From Actinacidiphila rubida (GTDB lineage: Bacteria > Actinomycetota > Actinomycetes > Streptomycetales > Streptomycetaceae): a stretch of DNA of 64,000 bases. A program made the position numbers and the translations under genes. This document shows positions 1 through 8,785 of the stretch, one piece after another (position 1 is the first letter of the stretch; every line of letters starts with the position of its first letter). The stretch is from NCBI RefSeq assembly GCF_900110255.1, contig NZ_FODD01000001.1, positions 124,001-188,000 of the forward strand. The letters run 5' to 3'. The notes below the pieces were generated by a model that did not search any database, was not told where the DNA came from, and saw only the letters and a list, made by a program, of their open reading frames with translations.

Positions 1-2
1 TC

Positions 3-29
3 CTCGGCGCCGACGACAAGCGCTACTGA
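3..29 (+). CDS. 3' tail of an unidentified gene cut by the window edge
   Basis: An open frame runs from the window edge to a TGA at 27-29 and would end in Leu-Gly-Ala-Asp-Asp-Lys-Arg-Tyr. It lies just before the convergent stop codon of the XPB-type helicase at 43. Too little is present to name the family. It could be a chance frame, but a plus-strand gene ending here fits the tight spacing of the region. Confidence 0.35.
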   Translation, partial: LGADDKRY

Positions 30-42
30 CCCTCCGCGCGCC

Positions 43-1695
43 TCAGCTGTCCTCGTCCGCGCCCGCCAGCAGGTCGTCGGCGTCCACGATCCGGTACGCG
101 TAGCCCTGCTCGGCCAGGAAGCGCTGCCGGTGGGCGGCGAAGTCCTGGTCGATGGTGTCGCGGGCGACGACCGAGTAGAACCGGGCCTCGTGCCCGTCGG
201 CCTTCGGCCGCAGGACCCGGCCCAGGCGCTGCGCCTCCTCCTGCCGGGAGCCGAACGTGCCGGAGACCTGGATGGCCACCGTCGCCTCCGGCAGGTCGAT
301 GGAGAAGTTCGCGACCTTCGACACCACCAGCACCGAGAGCTCGCCGTTGCGGAACGCGTCGAAGAGCTTCTCGCGCTGCGCGTTGCTGGTCTCGCCCTTG
401 ATCACCGGGGCGTTCAGGTGCTCGCCCAGCTCGTCGAGCTGGTCGATGTACTGCCCGATCACCAGCGTCTGCTGGCCGCGGTGCTTGGCCACCAGCGCCT
501 CGGTGACCTTCCGCTTGGTCGCGGTGGTCGCGCAGTAGCGGTACTTCTCCTCGGCCTCCGCGGTGGCGTACGCCAGCCGCTCGCTGTCGGTGAGGTTGAC
601 CCGCACCTCCACGCAGTCGGCCGGCGCGATGTAGCCCTGCGCCTCGATCTCCTTCCAGGGCGCGTCGAACCGCTTCGGCCCGATCAGCGAGAACACGTCC
701 GACTCGCGGCCGTCCTCGCGCACCAGCGTCGCCGTCAGGCCGAGCCGGCGGCGCGCCTGGAGGTCCGCGGTGAACTTGAAGACCGGCGCGGGCAGCAGGT
801 GCACCTCGTCGTAGAGGATCAGGCCCCAGTCCCGCGAGTCGAACAGCTCCAGGTGCGGATAGACGCCCTTCCGCTTCGTCGTCAGCACCTGGTACGTCGC
901 GATCGTGACCGGGCGGATCTCCTTGCGGGTGCCGCTGTACTCACCGATCTCGTCCTCGGTCAGCGACGTCCGCTTCACCAGCTCGTGCTTCCACTGCCGG
1001 GCCGAGACGGTGTTCGTGACCAGGATCAGCGTGGTCGCCTTCGCCTCCGCCATCGCGCCCGCGCCGACCAGCGTCTTGCCGGCACCGCAGGGCAGCACGA
1101 CCACGCCGGAGCCGCCGTGCCAGAAGCCCTCGACCGCCTGCTTCTGGTACGGCCGCAGCGACCAGCCGTCCTCACGCAGCTCGATCGGGTGCGCCTCGCC
1201 GTCCACGTACCCGGCGAGGTCCTCGGCCGGCCAGCCCAGCTTCAGCAGCACCTGCTTGATCTGCCCGCGCTCCGAGGGGTGCACGGCGACCGTGTCGTCG
1301 TCGATCCGCGCGCCCACCAGCGGCTGGACCCGCTTGGACCGCAGGATCTCCTCCAGCACGGGCCGGTCGGTGCTGGTCAGCACCAGGCCGTGCGTGGGGT
1401 GCTTGCTCAGCCGCAGCCGCCCGTACCGGGCCATGGTCTCGGCGACGTCGACCAGCAGTGCGTGCGGCACCGGGTAGCGCGAGTACTCCATGAGCGCGTC
1501 GATGACCTGCTCGGCGTCGTGCCCGGCGGCCCGCGCGTTCCACAGGCCGAGCGGCGTCAGGCGGTAGGTGTGGATGTGCTCGGGCGCGCGTTCCAGCTCG
1601 GCGAACGGGGCGATGGCACGGCGGCAGGCGTCGGCCTGCTCATGGTCGACTTCCAGCAGGAGGGTCTTGTCGCTCTGGACGATCAGGCAGGACAC
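43..1695 (-). CDS. XPB-type DNA repair helicase (SF2)
   Basis: A superfamily 2 ATP-dependent DNA helicase related to eukaryotic/archaeal XPB (Rad25), expected to unwind DNA in repair. About 170 N-terminal residues match the XPB N-terminal/helicase-associated fold. The RecA-like core follows: Walker A LPCGAGKT near residue 200, DEVH near 291, the motif III-type GLTATL, and motif VI QRLGRVLRP near the C-terminus. I chose the GTG at 1695, giving 550 aa, because GGAGGT lies 6 nt upstream. The open frame extends further to 1851, but that part is Pro/Arg-rich with no domain. A second protein with helicase-associated folds is encoded at 3807-6332, two genes away, and may be a partner. That pairing is inferred from proximity. 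Confidence 0.93.
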   Translation of the reverse strand: MSCLIVQSDKTLLLEVDHEQADACRRAIAPFAELERAPEHIHTYRLTPLGLWNARAAGHDAEQVIDALMEYSRYPVPHALLVDVAETMARYGRLRLSKHPTHGLVLTSTDRPVLEEILRSKRVQPLVGARIDDDTVAVHPSERGQIKQVLLKLGWPAEDLAGYVDGEAHPIELREDGWSLRPYQKQAVEGFWHGGSGVVVLPCGAGKTLVGAGAMAEAKATTLILVTNTVSARQWKHELVKRTSLTEDEIGEYSGTRKEIRPVTIATYQVLTTKRKGVYPHLELFDSRDWGLILYDEVHLLPAPVFKFTADLQARRRLGLTATLVREDGRESDVFSLIGPKRFDAPWKEIEAQGYIAPADCVEVRVNLTDSERLAYATAEAEEKYRYCATTATKRKVTEALVAKHRGQQTLVIGQYIDQLDELGEHLNAPVIKGETSNAQREKLFDAFRNGELSVLVVSKVANFSIDLPEATVAIQVSGTFGSRQEEAQRLGRVLRPKADGHEARFYSVVARDTIDQDFAAHRQRFLAEQGYAYRIVDADDLLAGADEDS

Positions 1696-1932
1696 GCAGG
1701 GACCTCCGCGGTCGGGGAAACGCGGTCGGGGAAACAGACAACTGTACTGCGGACGGGGGACCCGACCGGGTGACGGCGGCCACGGGCCCGGTGCCGCGGT
1801 CGCCGGTGCCCGCGGGGGCGGGCCGGGCCGGCCGGCGTTGTCGCAGGTCACCCCTGTGGCGGGGGAGGCATACCCATCCGTGGGAATCTGCGTGGCCGGT
1901 GATCGTGGCGAAGGGATTGAAAGTCATATTTG

Positions 1933-2646
1933 ATGTTTTCTGCCCCCATGGATCACCAGCAGACGCATCCCCCCGCCGAGCCGCGCCGGCAGGGGACGTT
2001 CCGAGCCGTCGCGGCGTCCACGGCAGTCGTCGGCGCGGCAGTCCTGGCCGCGGCCGGCCTGCTGCTCCCCGGCTCCGCATCGGGCGCCTCCGCGGACGAC
2101 GGCGGCGGCAGCTCGTCGTACACGGACACGGGTTGGCCCTCCCAGAGCCCACCCGACACGGGCTGGCCGTCGCCCAGCGCGAGCGAGAGCTGCTCGCCCA
2201 CCCACACGCCGCCGACGCATCCGACCCACACCCCGCCGACGCATCCGACCCACACACCCCCGACCCACCCCACGCACACGCCGCCGACGCATCCGACCCA
2301 CACCCCGCCGACGCATCCGACGCACACGCCGCCGACCCACCCCACGCACACGCCTCCCACGTACCCGACGCACACGCCGCCGACCCACCCGACCCACACG
2401 CCTCCCACGTACCCGACGCACACGCCCCCGACCCACCCCACGCACACCCCGCCCACCCACACCCACACGCCGCCGACCCACACCCCGCCTACCTATCCGA
2501 CGCACACGCCCCCGACCCACCCCGGCGGGCACCTGCCCCACACCGGTGCCGACGGCATCGGCTGGACGGCCGCGGCGGCGGCCGGCGTCCTCGCCGCGGG
2601 CGGCGCGCTCGTCGTCTTCACCCGCAGGCGCGGCCGGCACGGCTGA
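1933..2646 (+). CDS. LPHTG wall-anchored protein with Pro-Thr-His repeats
   Basis: A predicted sortase substrate. A short cytoplasmic start is followed by a hydrophobic signal segment (about residues 20-45), then a Ser/Gly/Trp-rich stretch. About 105 residues of Pro-Thr-His repeats come next, then LPHTG, a hydrophobic helix and a basic tail ending in Arg-Arg-Arg-Gly-Arg-His-Gly. This is the standard order for covalent attachment to peptidoglycan. The start is uncertain: TTG 1930, ATG 1933 and ATG 1948 are in frame and none has a well-placed ribosome site. The histidine-rich rod could act as a spacer or bind metal; that is inference. No sortase gene lies in the window. Confidence 0.8.
   Translation: MFSAPMDHQQTHPPAEPRRQGTFRAVAASTAVVGAAVLAAAGLLLPGSASGASADDGGGSSSYTDTGWPSQSPPDTGWPSPSASESCSPTHTPPTHPTHTPPTHPTHTPPTHPTHTPPTHPTHTPPTHPTHTPPTHPTHTPPTYPTHTPPTHPTHTPPTYPTHTPPTHPTHTPPTHTHTPPTHTPPTYPTHTPPTHPGGHLPHTGADGIGWTAAAAAGVLAAGGALVVFTRRRGRHG
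2198..2521 (+). repeat. in-frame minisatellite encoding Pro-Thr-His repeats
   Basis: Imperfect tandem units of about 24 bp encode the octapeptide Pro-Thr-His-Thr-Pro-Pro-Thr-His, with variants (Thr-Tyr-Pro, Thr-His-Thr-His). They fill the middle of the LPHTG gene. Codon-level variation with a conserved peptide suggests selection on the protein. The length probably varies between strains through slippage or recombination. Confidence 0.85.
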
Positions 2647-2697
2647 CCCACCCGTCCGTCTGATCCCTTCCACCCCGTGCCCCCGCGCGTGGCGTAC

Positions 2698-2736
2698 GGC
2701 GGCCGGCCCCGGGTAGACGACCCGGGACCGGCCGCC
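2698..2736 (+). terminator. strong hairpin after the LPHTG gene
   Basis: An inverted repeat with a 9-bp lower stem, one C/A mismatch, a 7-bp upper stem and a 5-nt loop (AGACG) starts 52 nt after the LPHTG stop and ends 22 nt before the VanZ-family start. There is no T-run, which is usual for Streptomyces terminators. Confidence 0.65.
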
Positions 2737-2758
2737 GAGGCGAGGGGGAAGAGGAGAG

Positions 2759-3844
2759 ATGGCGTTACGCGTGGGGCTGCTCCGCCCGGCGCCGCAGCAG
2801 CGTCAGGGCGCCAGACGCCAGGACCGTGCGAAGGGCCGGAAGCAGACGCCGAAGCAGGAACCCGAGGACACGCAGAAGCCGCGGAGCCCGAAAGGCGCCA
2901 CCGCGGCACCCCCGGACACCCCGTGGTACCGCCGCGCGTTCGGCGCGGCGGGCACGAGGGCGGCCGGGACCGATGGGGAGGGGAAGGCCACGGCCACGGC
3001 CAAGCAGAAGACGGCACCGAAACCGCCACCGGCGTCAGGACCGAAGCCGGGTCCGCTGTCCGCGGTGAAGGCCGCCCTCACGACCAGGGGCGGCGCGAAG
3101 GCCGGGACCGGGGACACCTCCAAGGCCGCGGCCAGGACCACCGCGAAGCCGAGGACCACCGCGAAGCCGAAGACCACCGGCAAGCCCAGGACGACCGCGA
3201 AACCGAAGACGGGTGCCAAGCCGAAGTCGGGTGCCAAGCCGAAGACCGGCGCGAAGGCCGGGACCGCCGCCAGGATCCGGGCCGGCACGGTGCCCCGCAG
3301 CCGCGAGCCCGAAGCGCCGGTGCTGCAACGGCACAGCCTGTGGCCGGTGCTGGCCAGGGCCGCCGTCATGGCCGTCGCCCTGGTCTGCATGGTCGGGTTC
3401 GCGGTCGCGCTGGCCAAGGTGACGCTGGTGCCGTCGCCCGCCTCCGACAGCCTGGTGCACACCAACCTCAGGCCGGGCGCGTCCATCCGCGCCTACCTCG
3501 ACCAGCCCGCGCTGCGCGACAGCGTCAAGCAGGTCGGCGGCAACGTGGTGCTCGGTGTCCCGTTCGGCGTGCTGCTGCCGATGCTGTTCCCCCGCGCCCG
3601 CGGCCTGGTGCGGGTGGCCGTCGTCACGGCGCTCGTGATGGTGCTGGTCGAGTCGGCGCAGGGCGCGATCGTCGAGGGCCGGGCGTTCGACATCGACGAC
3701 GTCATCCTCAACACCACGGGCGCCCTGATCGGCTACCTGCTGCTGGGCCGCAGGCTCGGCCGGGCCCTGCACCCGCGGCGCGACCACTGGTGGCACCGCT
3801 ACGGCGTCAGGCGGGATCGTCCGCCAGCTCGGACACCCCGGTGA
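2759..3844 (+). CDS. VanZ-family membrane protein with histone-H1-like basic N-terminus
   Basis: The C-terminal half (about residues 195-345) is a VanZ-like membrane domain with four hydrophobic segments. It carries the family pattern: GN near the second helix, Glu-Ser-Ala-Gln, then Gly-Arg-Ala-Phe-Asp-Ile-Asp-Asp and an Asn...Gly...Gly-Tyr helix. The first 190 residues are not VanZ. They are Lys/Ala/Pro/Thr-rich with repeated Ala-Lys-Pro-Lys-Thr units resembling histone H1 tails, and strongly positive. VanZ proteins are linked to lipoglycopeptide resistance in some hosts, but most actinobacterial members are uncharacterised. GAGGAG ends only 2 nt before the ATG, so GTG 2771 is an alternative start. 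The 3' end overlaps the convergent gene by 38 bp. Confidence 0.85.
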   Translation: MALRVGLLRPAPQQRQGARRQDRAKGRKQTPKQEPEDTQKPRSPKGATAAPPDTPWYRRAFGAAGTRAAGTDGEGKATATAKQKTAPKPPPASGPKPGPLSAVKAALTTRGGAKAGTGDTSKAAARTTAKPRTTAKPKTTGKPRTTAKPKTGAKPKSGAKPKTGAKAGTAARIRAGTVPRSREPEAPVLQRHSLWPVLARAAVMAVALVCMVGFAVALAKVTLVPSPASDSLVHTNLRPGASIRAYLDQPALRDSVKQVGGNVVLGVPFGVLLPMLFPRARGLVRVAVVTALVMVLVESAQGAIVEGRAFDIDDVILNTTGALIGYLLLGRRLGRALHPRRDHWWHRYGVRRDRPPARTPR

Positions 3845-6332
3845 TGCGGTGCAGCGCGAAGGTGCGGACCTCGTCGGTGGTGTGGTCGTACGCGGTCACA
3901 TAGCCGCCCTCGACCCGGACCGGTGCGATGACCCGCTGGCTCGCCGAGCCCTCGGCGTTGACGTAGCCGATCCACAGCGACTCGCCGGCCAGCGCCGCGG
4001 CCTGCACCGTGGCGAGCGTGTCGGCGGCCGGCGTGCGCGGCAGCCCGTCGGCCGCCGGCGCGGGCGCGCGGCGCACCGCCGTCGCCGCCCGGTCGCCGGC
4101 CCGGATCGCCTTCACCGCGGCGCCGAGCAGCTTGTCGTCGGGCACCGGCGGGCCGTCGGTCACCGGCAGCGGCGGGGTGCGCGGCGGGGTGCGGCGGGCG
4201 TCGGCCCGGGTGATCAGCACGTCGCCGTCCGCGGACTCGGCCGCCGGGGCCAGGCCCATCGCCCGCAGCCGCTCCAGCAGCGTCGCCGGGTCGCTCTGCG
4301 CGGCCAGCACCGTCGGCGCCAGGCGCCGCAGGCCCAGACCCGAGGCGCGGCGGTCCGCGAGCAGTTCGGTCAGCACCGCGTCGTCGTCGCACCGCAGGTA
4401 CGCGGACGCGGCCCCCACCCGCAGCGCACCGTGCCGGCGGGCCACGTCGTCGACGAGGTAGCTCAGCGGCTGCGGTACCGGCGTGCGCGAGTGCGCGGCC
4501 AGGAACGTCTGGAGCTCCGCCGCGCTGCGCCCCGCGTCCAGCGCCCGCCGCACCGACGCCGGCGTGAACCGGTAGACGGTGGCACCGCCCTTGGACTCCA
4601 CGTCCGCGAGCACGTTCAGGGTCTCCGCGAGCGCCGCGATCAGCGGGCCCGGCGCCACGGCCGTCAGATCGGCCTGCAGCAGCACGTGGTCCAGCGGTTC
4701 GGGCAGCAGCGGCGCGAGCAGCGCCGCCGCCCTGCCCGCGTCCGGCGGCGACTCCAGCAGCGCGCGGGCGTGCCCGGCGAGCGCCCCGCGGCCCGTCACG
4801 CCGAGCGTCTCCGCCTCCTCCAGCGTCCAGCCGAGCAGATCGGTGCGCAGCGCGTCCGCGCTGCCGCGCAGCGGCCGCTGCCAGCGCAGCCGGGCCAGCA
4901 GCGCGTCCTTCACGACGGTGCCGCCGGCCGGCAGGTCCGCCAGCACGCGCAGCGCCGCGCGGCGCACCCGCGGAGTGAGCGAGCGGTCCAGCTCCGGGCC
5001 CAGCGCGGACAGCGCCCGCCCCTTGGCGTCGCGGCTGCCGACCAGCCCGGGCGTGCGGGTCGCGGCGAGCCACGCGGTGGCCAGCACCGTCCACTGCCGC
5101 TCCGGCGGCAACTGCCGCCACTCGTCCGCCGCGGGCGTCGGCGCGTACCTCTCGTCGGCCTCGCCGTCGGACGCGATCAGCCCGGCGGCATAGGCGAGTT
5201 CGAGCCAGAAAGCGGCCTGCGGCTCCGTCAGGTCCAGGGCGGCGGCGGTGCGCTTGAGATCGCGCACGCTCAGGCCGCCGCTGCGCAGCACCGGCGGACC
5301 GCCCGTCTGCCACTCGGTGAGCAGCTCGACGACCGTGCGGATCGCGGTGAACGCCTGCCCGCCCGCCGTCATGTCGACGGTCCGCTCGGGACGGGTGACC
5401 GGATCCACCGCCGGCGGCGCCGGCTCGGGCACGCGGTGGGCGCGGCCGCCGCGCAGCGTCAGGGCCGCCTCCCGGGGCAGCACGACCGTGTGCTGGCCGG
5501 CCGGCAGCAGCAGGCCGCGGGCCAGCAGCCACTGCACGGGCGTCACCGGCCGGTCGCCGGCGTCCGCGCGCACCGGCGCCGTCGCGTCCCGCACCTCGCC
5601 GTACGGCGGGCCCCACAGCAGCCGCTCCAGCACCTCCGGCACCCCGTCGGGGGCCTGCGCGAGCAGCGCGCCCAGCCGGCCGGCGTCCCCGAACAGGCCG
5701 GTCAGCGCGGTGATCGCGCTGGTCGGGTCGTGGGTGCCCGGCAGGCCCGCGTCGGCCACGATCTCCTGCAGCCGGGACGGCGACATGCCCGCGGTCGCCT
5801 CCCCGACGGACGGGCCGAGGCCGGTCGCCGACGCCGCCGACGGCGAGGGCGCCAGCAGGTCCTTGGCCGTCCGCACCAGCCGCAGCCGGTCCTCCCCGCC
5901 CCACAGCACCCCGCACTCCCGCAGCGTCCGCACGGCCCGCGGCAGCGCCTCGGCGGCGGCCGCCGCCAGCTCCGGCGCCAGCGGCTCGCCGCCGGGCAGG
6001 AGCGCGCCGCCCTGTTCCGACGTGCGCCGGGCGCGGGCCGGGCGGGCACCTGCGCCGGCCCCGGTCATCAGGATGCGGAGCGTGTCCTCGTCGCACGGGT
6101 CGGGCGCGACGGCCAGCGCCTCGGCCACCTGGTGGGTGAACGCGTCCAGCCGGTCCAGCGTGCGTACCACCGAACTGCGGGTGGCGGCCCGGGTGGCGAG
6201 CTGGGTGAGGTCGTTGGGGACCGGCGACAGCAGGTCGGGGCGGGCGCGCAGCAGCAGCGCCAGCGCGTCGTCGTCACGTGCGCGCAGGTCCTCCGCGAGC
6301 GTGCGCGGTACGGCGGCGTCCCCGGTCGTCAT
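3807..6332 (-). CDS. helicase-associated domain protein with WYL-like C-terminus
   Basis: A protein of about 841 aa of the actinobacterial family with XPB/Ssl2-like helicase-associated domains (Helicase_C_3 type). I see no Walker A or DEAD motif, so it is not itself a helicase. The N-terminus is all-helical and winged-helix-like. The last 70 residues resemble a WYL-type ligand or nucleic-acid sensor domain (the Trp-Ile-Gly-Tyr core, then Arg-Val-Ile-Ala-Pro and Arg-Thr-Phe-Ala-Leu-His-Arg-Ile). I chose ATG 6332 (Met-Thr-Thr-Gly); GTG 6341 is also in frame. Its closeness to the XPB gene suggests a shared repair role, which is inferred. Confidence 0.85.
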   Translation of the reverse strand: MTTGDAAVPRTLAEDLRARDDDALALLLRARPDLLSPVPNDLTQLATRAATRSSVVRTLDRLDAFTHQVAEALAVAPDPCDEDTLRILMTGAGAGARPARARRTSEQGGALLPGGEPLAPELAAAAAEALPRAVRTLRECGVLWGGEDRLRLVRTAKDLLAPSPSAASATGLGPSVGEATAGMSPSRLQEIVADAGLPGTHDPTSAITALTGLFGDAGRLGALLAQAPDGVPEVLERLLWGPPYGEVRDATAPVRADAGDRPVTPVQWLLARGLLLPAGQHTVVLPREAALTLRGGRAHRVPEPAPPAVDPVTRPERTVDMTAGGQAFTAIRTVVELLTEWQTGGPPVLRSGGLSVRDLKRTAAALDLTEPQAAFWLELAYAAGLIASDGEADERYAPTPAADEWRQLPPERQWTVLATAWLAATRTPGLVGSRDAKGRALSALGPELDRSLTPRVRRAALRVLADLPAGGTVVKDALLARLRWQRPLRGSADALRTDLLGWTLEEAETLGVTGRGALAGHARALLESPPDAGRAAALLAPLLPEPLDHVLLQADLTAVAPGPLIAALAETLNVLADVESKGGATVYRFTPASVRRALDAGRSAAELQTFLAAHSRTPVPQPLSYLVDDVARRHGALRVGAASAYLRCDDDAVLTELLADRRASGLGLRRLAPTVLAAQSDPATLLERLRAMGLAPAAESADGDVLITRADARRTPPRTPPLPVTDGPPVPDDKLLGAAVKAIRAGDRAATAVRRAPAPAADGLPRTPAADTLATVQAAALAGESLWIGYVNAEGSASQRVIAPVRVEGGYVTAYDHTTDEVRTFALHRITGVSELADDPA

Positions 6333-6442
6333 CCGTCCCACAGTAGCCGTACCGGCCGAATCCCCGGCCCCGGCCGCCGGGTGAGGACAGCCGCCGTGAC
6401 AGGCGGGTACCTTCGGGGCAGCGCGGTGGAAGGGGGTCGGCG

Positions 6443-7528
6443 GTGGGCGTCGAGAGTGACCGGCTGGTGTTCGACTACCTGAGCCGGGTCGGCGACCTGG
6501 CCCAGACCGCCATGCCCGCCGCCGAGCGCATGCAGCTCGTCGCGCAGCTCCGCAACGACATCGACCGCCAGCGCGACGGCACCAGCGGCGACAGCCCCGC
6601 CGCGGTCCGCCGGATCCTCGGGAGGATCGGCACGCCCGACGAGGTGGTGGAGGCGGCGTCCGGCTCCGGCGAGGGCTCCGGCTCGCGGTCGGGTGCCGGC
6701 TCCGGTTCCGGCTCGCGGTCGGGTGCCGGCTCGGGCTCCGGCCCGGGCGAGCCCCCGGCCGGCTCGTACGGGCCCTACGCCAAGCGCGGCCCCCAGGTCC
6801 CGGTGGGCCGTTCGGGCGCGGACGGCGGGCGCGGCGGCTCCGGCGGCACCAAGCCCGGCGACGGCACCGGCACCACCGGCCCGGCCCGGGGGCGCGGCCG
6901 CGACCGCGACCGTGACGGCCTCGAATGGTGGCAGGGCTCGCCCCGCGGCGGCGGCCCGCTGCGCGCCGGCGAGGAACTGGCCGGGCTGCCGGGCATGACC
7001 GGCGGCGTCTTCATCCCCGTCGACGACGAGGAGCTGGACGAGGAGGACCCGCCGCCGTCCACCCGTCGCAGGGCGGGCGCCGCACCGGCCGCCGTGGAGG
7101 AGGAGCCCGCGGGCGGCGCCGCCTACGAGGAGGAGGCACCCGCCGGGCGGCAGCGCCGCCCCCTGCTGCCCGCACTGCGCCGGGTGCGGTCCGGCTGGGG
7201 CAGCCCCAGCCTGTTGCTGGCCGCCCTGCTGCTGCTCGGCGGCGCCGCCCTCGGGTCGCTCATCCCGCTCGGCCTGGGCTGGCTGCTCGCCTACCTCTCG
7301 CGCGCCATGAGCCGCACGCAGGCGAAGTTCGCGGTGCTCGGCATCCCGGGAGCCGCCGCGGCCGCCATGGTCGTGTGGGTGTGGGGGCGCGACGTCGGGA
7401 AGTGGGGCAAGCCCATCGCCCAGGGGCAGGTGGGCCACGCCTTCCAGGACGTGTACCCGGTGACGATCCGGCTGGCCGCCGTCGGCACGGCGCTGTACCT
7501 GCTGTGGCGCAGCCGCAGGAGCGCGTGA
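6443..7528 (+). CDS. membrane protein with N-terminal HAAS-like helical domain
   Basis: The first 65 residues are helical and end in a pattern typical of HAAS/DUF1700-like signalling domains: a run ending Leu-Arg-Asn-Asp-Ile-Asp, then Ala-Val-Arg-Arg-Ile-Leu-x-Arg-Ile-Gly-Thr-Pro. A Gly/Ser/Arg low-complexity segment (about residues 75-100) and a long Gly/Pro/Glu-rich linker follow. The C-terminal 110 residues hold three or four predicted membrane helices. The start is GTG 6443 with AGGGGG 6 nt upstream. The gene diverges from the helicase-associated gene. The specific function is unknown; HAAS domains often sit next to padR-type regulators, but none is seen here. Confidence 0.75.
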   Translation: MGVESDRLVFDYLSRVGDLAQTAMPAAERMQLVAQLRNDIDRQRDGTSGDSPAAVRRILGRIGTPDEVVEAASGSGEGSGSRSGAGSGSGSRSGAGSGSGPGEPPAGSYGPYAKRGPQVPVGRSGADGGRGGSGGTKPGDGTGTTGPARGRGRDRDRDGLEWWQGSPRGGGPLRAGEELAGLPGMTGGVFIPVDDEELDEEDPPPSTRRRAGAAPAAVEEEPAGGAAYEEEAPAGRQRRPLLPALRRVRSGWGSPSLLLAALLLLGGAALGSLIPLGLGWLLAYLSRAMSRTQAKFAVLGIPGAAAAAMVVWVWGRDVGKWGKPIAQGQVGHAFQDVYPVTIRLAAVGTALYLLWRSRRSA

Positions 7529-7693
7529 CCCAGGGCGGGGCGACGGCCCCCGCCGAGAGGGACGGCGGCGGGTGACCGGGCGCCGCCTCATGCCCGGCCG
7601 GGCCCGCGCGGCGGCGGTGGGACGAGGGCGGGACGGCGGCAGGACGAGGCCGGGACGAGGGCGGCCGGATCGCGCTTGACGGCCCGGGTGAGA

Positions 7694-8356
7694 ATGGGTG
7701 CTGTGACCAACGACCTCGCGCCCGCGACCTCCGCCCCCGGCACCGGCCCGCTGACCGTCGGTTTCGACCTCGACATGACGCTCATCGACTCCCGGCCCGG
7801 CATCAAGGCCGTCTACGACGCGCTGGTCGCCGAGACCGGCATCCACATCGACACCGACCTGGTCGTCACCCGCCTCGGGCCGCCGCTGGACGAGGAGCTG
7901 GCCAACTGGATGCCCGCCGAGCGCATCCCCGCGATGGGCGAGCGCTACCGCGCCCTCTACCCCGACCACGCCATCGTGCCCACCCCGGCCATGCCCGGCG
8001 CGCTCGACGCCGTCGCGGCGGTCCGCGCGGCCGGCGGCCGGCCCGTCGTCGTCACCGCGAAGTACGAGCCGAACGCCCGGCTGCACCTGGACCACGTCGG
8101 CATCGACGCCGAGGTGCGCGGCTGGCTGTGGGCCGAGGCCAAGGCCGAGGCGCTGATCGAGTGGGGCGCGAGCATCTACGTCGGCGACCACGTCGGCGAC
8201 GTGCGCGGCGCCCGCAAGGCCGGCGCGCTGTCCGTCGCGGTGGCGACCGGCCCGTGCGCCGCCCAGCAGTTGCGGGACGCGGGCGCCGACGTCGTCCTCG
8301 ACGACCTCACGCAGTTCCCCGCGTGGCTCGCCGCCCACCGCCTGACGGCCGCCTGA
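7694..8356 (+). CDS. HAD-superfamily hydrolase (phosphoglycolate phosphatase-like)
   Basis: A haloacid dehalogenase-like phosphatase of about 220 aa. Motif I is FDLDMTLID (nucleophile and acid/base aspartates), motif II is the Val-Val-Val-Thr strand, and motif IV is Gly-Asp-His-Val-Gly-Asp. A helical cap between motifs I and II makes it C1-type, as in phosphoglycolate phosphatases. The substrate cannot be read from sequence. ATG 7694 and GTG 7703 are both plausible starts and neither has a strong ribosome site. The upstream 160 bp is G-rich with short GGGACGAGG-like repeats. Confidence 0.88.
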   Translation: MGAVTNDLAPATSAPGTGPLTVGFDLDMTLIDSRPGIKAVYDALVAETGIHIDTDLVVTRLGPPLDEELANWMPAERIPAMGERYRALYPDHAIVPTPAMPGALDAVAAVRAAGGRPVVVTAKYEPNARLHLDHVGIDAEVRGWLWAEAKAEALIEWGASIYVGDHVGDVRGARKAGALSVAVATGPCAAQQLRDAGADVVLDDLTQFPAWLAAHRLTAA

Positions 8357-8363
8357 CCCGGCC

Positions 8364-8630
8364 CTAGCGTTCGACGGCGGCCCGGCCCGCGGCGTCCTCC
8401 TGGCCGTGTGCCGGGTGACGCTGCGCGAGGGCGGCCTTCAGCAGCCCGCACAGCGCGACCGCCAGCCCGACGCCCATCAGCATGGAGACGAAGTACGCCG
8501 GAGTCGGCAGCCGGCTGGTGCCCAGCAGCAGCGGCGCGACCGTCGCCAGCGTGCCGACGGCGCCCACGAGGAACAGAATCGCGCCGACCCGCACGAGCAG
8601 GTCACCGGGGCCCATGGTTTGTTTGCTCAC
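8364..8630 (-). CDS. small two-helix membrane protein
   Basis: An 88-aa protein with two predicted membrane helices (roughly residues 12-35 and 44-66) and a polar, Glu/Arg-rich tail. It is convergent with the HAD gene, 7 bp apart, and its upstream region overlaps that of the cold-shock gene. GTG 8630 is chosen (Val-Ser-Lys-Gln-Thr-Met); ATG 8615 is the alternative. The frame extends upstream to 8768, but that part has no hydrophobic or domain signal. No function can be assigned. Confidence 0.7.
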   Translation of the reverse strand: MSKQTMGPGDLLVRVGAILFLVGAVGTLATVAPLLLGTSRLPTPAYFVSMLMGVGLAVALCGLLKAALAQRHPAHGQEDAAGRAAVER

Positions 8631-8785
8631 CGGACAAGGGTAGGTCCGTGTCGTGGACGCCGTGGAACGGGACCTCGGCGTCTTGTCACACAGCGGCAGG
8701 CCATTAGCCTGGTGCCAGCGGGTCTCAGGTGGGCCCGCTGCAGTCGTATGCAGAGCAGTTCCGAGCAATGAGGACGAGGTCGGAC

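Noticed and set aside
2198..2521. Short regular repeats that might be taken for a CRISPR array
   Set aside because: The units are contiguous, without unique spacers, and keep a reading frame encoding Pro-Thr-His repeats.
3849..6482. 877-codon plus-strand frame opposite the helicase-associated gene
   Set aside because: Arg/Gln/Ala-rich with no domain. The minus-strand product has clear folds.
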